Assembly: GCF_030936135.1 (NCBI RefSeq)
Contig: NC_082602.1
Coordinates: forward strand, 4,216,001-4,280,000
Source of the DNA: Gavia stellata
Lineage: Eukaryota; Chordata; Aves; Gaviiformes; Gaviidae
DNA: 64,000 nt
Direction of reading: 5' to 3'
Shown here: one piece after another, positions 59,501 to 64,000 of the stretch
Numbering within the stretch: the stretch's first letter is position 1
How the letters are laid out: each line of letters opens with the position of its first letter
Notes under the pieces: model-generated
Told to the model about the DNA's origin: nothing
The model's database searches: none
What the model saw: the letters and a program-made list of their open reading frames with translations, nothing else
Program-made: the position numbers and the translations under genes

Positions 59501-62500
59501 AGGGTTTGGCTTTTAGGCATGCCCTCAGAAACTCGGAGAGGAAAGCGATGTGCAGAGAAGAGCCTCTCTTGGAAACCGTCTCACTGAGAGCGTCTTTTTG
59601 GGGCATCCCGTGAGGTTCGGGTGGGAGCTACTTATGGTCCTGGCTCTCGTCCGTACGCGCCGTGGGCTTTGCCTCTGGCAGCCCACCAAGTTGTTTTTGC
59701 TGCAGTCCGTCTCCAACTCCCCAGCTAATCCTGGCTGGGGCCAGTTTGTTTGATTTGTTCAAGCTGTTGGGCTGTGAAATTGCCACCCAGCCCGTTGTAG
59801 CTCCCAGTAGGCATTTTGCCTCTACCTGCTCTAAGGCTCGGTGCACCCGCAAACGGCCGGGCTTCTTGACTTGTTCCTCACCAGCTCCTCCCGTGTCTGT
59901 CATCAGCCTTGGTGGGGAGAAGAGCGTAGCAGCAGAAAGGTTGTGAATGGATTTCGTATCCATGTCCTCAACGTGCTCAGAAATGCTTTGGTTTCCAACA
60001 GGGACAAGGGCAACTTGTGGGTCAGCAAGTCCCAAACACCTTTATAACTTAAAACACAAACTGTAAGCCCATAGGCTTTCCCGTGGCCTTCGTTACCTTC
60101 TTCACAAAGACTTCATTTGACACCACAGTCAAATGCCTGTGTTCAAAACAAGTTTAAAAGGAGGAAGAATAAGAAACTGAGAGAGCAGGAAGGAGTCCGT
60201 TCCTCGGTGGTGCAGTTCTGGTGATGGGGCCTGAGCTTTATGGTCAGCTACTCATACAAAATCAGTCCGCAAATAGGTCCTCTATGTGCTTTTACAGCCT
60301 TTGATACATATGTCCAACCTACACAGAGGCACATGCAGTCCAGTATTTCCTTTGGCCACAGCAAATCCGGTGGTTGATCGGTTCCGCGCTCTGCTTGGGA
60401 AGTTGGCAACACAAACTTTTGAAGGGCAGAGAAAACTCCCCGTTCGCGTTTTCTTAGCTAAATTTGCTGGCCTCTGGAGGTCAGCTCTGATCTGAGGAGC
60501 AGGAGTTGGTAATGTATTCCTCTGTTGCGTCAACCCCAGGACTTTTTTTTTCTTCTCCTTGAAAAACCTCCCACCATCACCAGCCCAAGCCATCCGGTAG
60601 CAGCAGTGACAAAACAGCGTGCGCACACTGTAGATAACAAATGTGGGTAGTTGCTCCACTGATCGACCCTGCTTTGAGCAAACAGACAGTGCTCGCTGGT
60701 ATGTTGCCAGCAGCAGAGGAATGTCTGGGAAATCTTTAAGGGGAAATCCCATCGTAGAGAGATTATGTGGTGTGACTGCGCTGTCTTTGGATGACAAATA
60801 TGTGGGTTTTTGTTAATGTGCGGGATGAAGTTGTATTTTCAAGGTTTACCCCGATTTCTACGGCACCTGTTGGCTGTTGGAGTTGCAGTACCAGTCACGC
60901 TACAAAAATAATAGCGTGGTGCTGACAGTGAAATATAAGCAAACAGCAGCATCCATGAGCTCCTTGATGGTATTTGTGCATAGGAAGATGTAGCCTCATG
61001 CATCAAACGTCTTGTGGCAATGGATTCCCAATCCTTGAAAAGGAAGGGTTGGAGGGAGTGGGATGTTGTTTGCAGACCTCTCATCTTTGCTGAACATGAG
61101 CAGGTGAGACGTGCTGTGCTGGGTCAGGTGGTGGAATCTCTGTTTCTGTGTATGCACGTTTACCCCATCCATTGAGGATGTGGAGTTAGGGATGGGGGGC
61201 TCTCAAGCCAGGGTGTGCTTCTGCTCCCTGGTGGGAAGCTGCAGCCTGGGCTCTGCAAACGTGCCTTCCCACTGAGCAGATGGGATCTGTGGGGCTGCGC
61301 AGGCAGCTCAAGGCTGAGCACATTTGCTGGCGGCTATCCCCCTCCCCTGCTCTCCTGCATGCCCTTTGTTGGGGGCCAAGGTGGCTGAGAAAGTTTCTTT
61401 GCACTTATTGCCCAGGAAGAGCGACCTTCAGGCAGAGTAGTTCTTGGGAAAAAGCTTCCCCAACCGTGACAGATTTGACTATAAATCTCCAGTATTAATG
61501 CCCAGGTTCCCAAGGTCTGTCATCCTGCATGCTGGCAAGGCACGTGAGTCGCTCAAAAACAACGTACCGACTCATCAGTCATTTTGGAGGCATGTCAGAA
61601 AGCTGTTGCTGCAAGCGGGGAGGTTGAAGGAAGCCTCTGAGCATGCTTGTGGGGGGGTACACAGGACAGAGGGGAGAACATCCTCAGCTGGGAGCATGCA
61701 CAGGCACCCCAAAACCTGAGAAGGCTGGGATTATGTCACGTGCAAGAGACAGAGTTGAAAGAGAAGGAAGAGGTTTGCACGAGGTCTTTAATTGCTCGAA
61801 AATATCTGGGGTGAGGAGGCTCAGGTCCGGAGTCCTGGAATTCTCATCGCTGTCAAATGGCTGAGACCCCCATGGGGTCAAGTCCAGCTGTGCAGTGGTC
61901 CTGAGCCCCATAGCTGCCCAGGGTGGGGGGTTTCATCCACCACGTTCTCCTCTACCCTTTTCAGTACTCGGTTTCTCTGTTATACCCCAAATTGCCCTGC
62001 GTTCTTTGGGAGCAGGCTGCAGATACTGCTTGAAGCCATGCACAGTTGGACTCGATGATCTTAAAGGTCCTTTCCAACCTAAATGATTCCATGATTCTAT
62101 GATTTTCCTTTTCCGGGCTTGCCTTTGCGAGGGTTGCTGTCGGTTCTGGGCAGCGTTAGCGGTGAATAATGCCAGTGTCCAGCCAGCTGCCACCCGCTGC
62201 GGAAGGTCAACTCTGTTGTAAACGGTGACTTTATTTGGGTTTTTGGTGACTGTCTTCATGAATAATTCTGAAAGAGGAAAAGAGTGTCTCTTTTTTTCTT
62301 ATGGAAAAAGGCAGGTTGTAAAATAGATGCAGTGTGAGTATCTCTTATTGGTACAGGTATTAAGATAGTTATGAATTTCTTGCACTTTGGGTCCTAGGAA
62401 AATCCTTCCCTTATTCCTTTCTCATTCACTCTTGGTTAATAAGGCTTATTAGCACTCTTTAATAACAACAGAGATAATAACGACGGGAGAAATTTTGGGA

Positions 62501-64000
62501 GCTACCTAGGCTAGGGTGCTCTCTGCATCGTCCCAAGGACAAGGGCTAGAATAAAGGACGACCAAAAGAGAGGGAGAAAGAAGAATGGTTGTCCTTTAAT
62601 GGGAAGGAGGAAGAGAGGTGCATTTCTTGCTGATGGCAGGAAAATGTTCACCGCCCCCAGTGAAGCGCTGTATGTGCCTGTGGCGTGGCTGGTTTGGTGG
62701 AGTGAGTATAATTCAGGTTTTTCTTTGAGGTTTTTAGCTGTGTGTCATGCTGTGGACATTGCCAGCACCTGCCAAATACTGGGGCAGTGTCCCTGGGGCT
62801 GCAGGATTGCTCATCCTTTCAGGTCTGATGCATTAAGACTTGAGGGACCCTTGTCGGGCCAAATAGCTGGCCACGGCCTCGCCGTCTGCAAAGCATAGTT
62901 TCAGATGGAGAGATGGCTTTTCTTTGTCCAAGAAGTGGTCAAATAGCACAGAAAAGGTTCAGCTCTCTCCAATGTGTTTTCCCGGTTAAAACCCTTAGCA
63001 CTGAGCTGCCCTCTCCATGCTTCCGTCGTGCCCTGGGGAGGAAGGCACACCGAGTTTAGACCCTGCTCTTTATCATGGGAATGGTGCTCTGAGCTTCCAG
63101 ACCGGCTCCTTGGCCCCTCTGGCCCGTGCTTGCGGCGCGGTGCTATTCAGCGCAGCGCTGTGCAAAGCCCTTCAAGAGATGGAAGCTGAATTTGCCTGCA
63201 GGAGCTGGGAGCATAAGCGTGGATCGCCGAGAGGGCACTTGAGAAGCACAGGAGGTTTCTGAGATGCTGTGGAGGGGCTGGTTTTGCATGCGAGTTAGAG
63301 GCTGGTGCTGCCAAAGGGGCTGGAAAAATAGTCAACGTACGTGACGCAGCTGTCGGGGCAGAGGTGGCTGGGACTTGTCTCTGATGTGTACAAGTAGCTG
63401 TTGGCAAGCAGATGCTGAATTCGGTGGTCAATACCCATTGCTCCCTCAATCAGGGCTTCAGGGGAAAGAGAAGCTTTGAAAGTCTTTACTTTGAGCAATT
63501 GAAAGAAAAAGCCTAAAACTGTGACTTATTGGATCACTTTTCTCTTCATAGATTTCCACTTTTAGAACAGTCTGTGAAACCCCAGTGATTGCTTTCTTTT
63601 TCCCTTCAAACAACCCGGCAGCTGGGATTTAGCGTGGAGTTTTGTTTTTGGTTTGGATTTTAAAACGTTATTTGTTTTTTTACGTGTGACTAAGGGAGTT
63701 TTTTTTGAGCGCGGGCTGGTCTGGACACCAGGCGAGGGGTGCGTAGACTCAGCCACCCCTTGCAGCTCTCACCCAGCTTGCAGAAAGACCTGCGTGCAGC
63801 CAGGCTGTCACAGGTCACCTTGGCCATGGGGAATGTCCCAGGCTGACATGTGCTTAGGCTGGGGTCCTGCTGGGGTGACCCACACAGTGACTTGGGTGGA
63901 GCTCTTGGGAAGTCTACTGTTGAACACAGCAGCGCAGTGGGGTAAAGGACCAAGAACTCAAGGTCTTCCACTTGGTATCTCTTAAAATTGGGTCATCTGG
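44529..64000 (+). other. CDH23: CDH23 intron 3 (incomplete)
   Basis: At least 19.5 kb. The rest of EC1 (expected to resume with an SSVTQLL-like sequence) was looked for and not seen, so the next exon lies beyond the window. The intron holds a short CR1 3' fragment at 62043-62106 and a G-run near 53,086. It also has several AT-rich stretches dense in TAAT cores (about 46,190-46,390, 52,130-52,340, 54,190-54,480, 57,230-57,370 and 58,080-58,160). No other gene is recognised. Confidence 0.75.
62043..62106 (+). mobile_element. CR1 LINE, short 3'-end fragment
   Basis: About 64 bp of CR1 3' terminus in + orientation: TTGGACTCGATGATCTTAAA, a CCTTTCCAACCTAAATGATT-type line, then ATTCTATGATT. It is nearly the same as the 3' end of the antisense copy in UNC5B, which points to the same or a closely related subfamily. 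It is severely 5'-truncated, with no coding part. Confidence 0.85.

Noticed and set aside
44529..64000. A further CDH23 exon (rest of EC1).
   Set aside because: I looked for an SSVTQLL-like start or cadherin motifs (DxD, LDRE) in all frames and saw none.
1..64000. tRNA or rRNA genes, CRISPR arrays, operons or ribosome binding sites, and endogenous viral genes.
   Set aside because: None is visible. The window is intron-bearing vertebrate DNA, and the only mobile elements I can support are the two CR1 pieces.

Overview
The window looks like bird nuclear DNA. It holds spliced vertebrate genes with GT-AG introns, CpG-rich promoters, and CR1 LINE remnants of avian/reptilian type. Introns and intergenic gaps are short compared with mammals. 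All three recognised genes are on the + strand, in the order UNC5B - SLC29A3 - CDH23. From general knowledge this matches human 10q22.1 and chicken chromosome 6. The species cannot be named from the sequence.

Layout. (1) 1-2021: the last four coding exons of UNC5B (netrin receptor, UPA and death domain), with a 5'-truncated antisense CR1 element in the final intron. (2) 2022 to about 4,715: the UNC5B 3'UTR, ending in three clustered AATAAA signals. (3) About 4,720-7,690: intergenic. (4) About 7,690-19,235: the complete SLC29A3 gene (lysosomal nucleoside transporter ENT3). It has a noncoding CpG-island exon 1 with a polypurine tract and a GGGGCC repeat, five coding exons (463 codons) and a long 3'UTR. 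A 40-bp minisatellite lies in intron 1. (5) About 19,240-27,800: intergenic, no recognisable gene. (6) About 27,850-64,000: the 5' end of CDH23 (cadherin-23, hair-cell tip-link protein). It comprises a probable noncoding CpG-island exon 1, the signal-peptide exon at 39,486-39,557, and the exon for the start of EC1 at 44,451-44,528. After that the window runs 19.5 kb into the next intron without reaching another exon.

The genes are neighbours, not a pathway. UNC5B is an axon-guidance and dependence receptor, SLC29A3 exports nucleosides from lysosomes, and CDH23 is an adhesion and mechanotransduction protein.

I found no clearly new biological system. The items most worth a second look are the repeats around the SLC29A3 promoter, a recent 164-bp tandem duplication in CDH23 intron 1, a pair of ATG-initiated antisense ORFs of about 250 codons at 22.4-24.0 kb, an upstream ORF in the predicted CDH23 leader, and several homeodomain-site-rich intronic stretches that may be enhancers.
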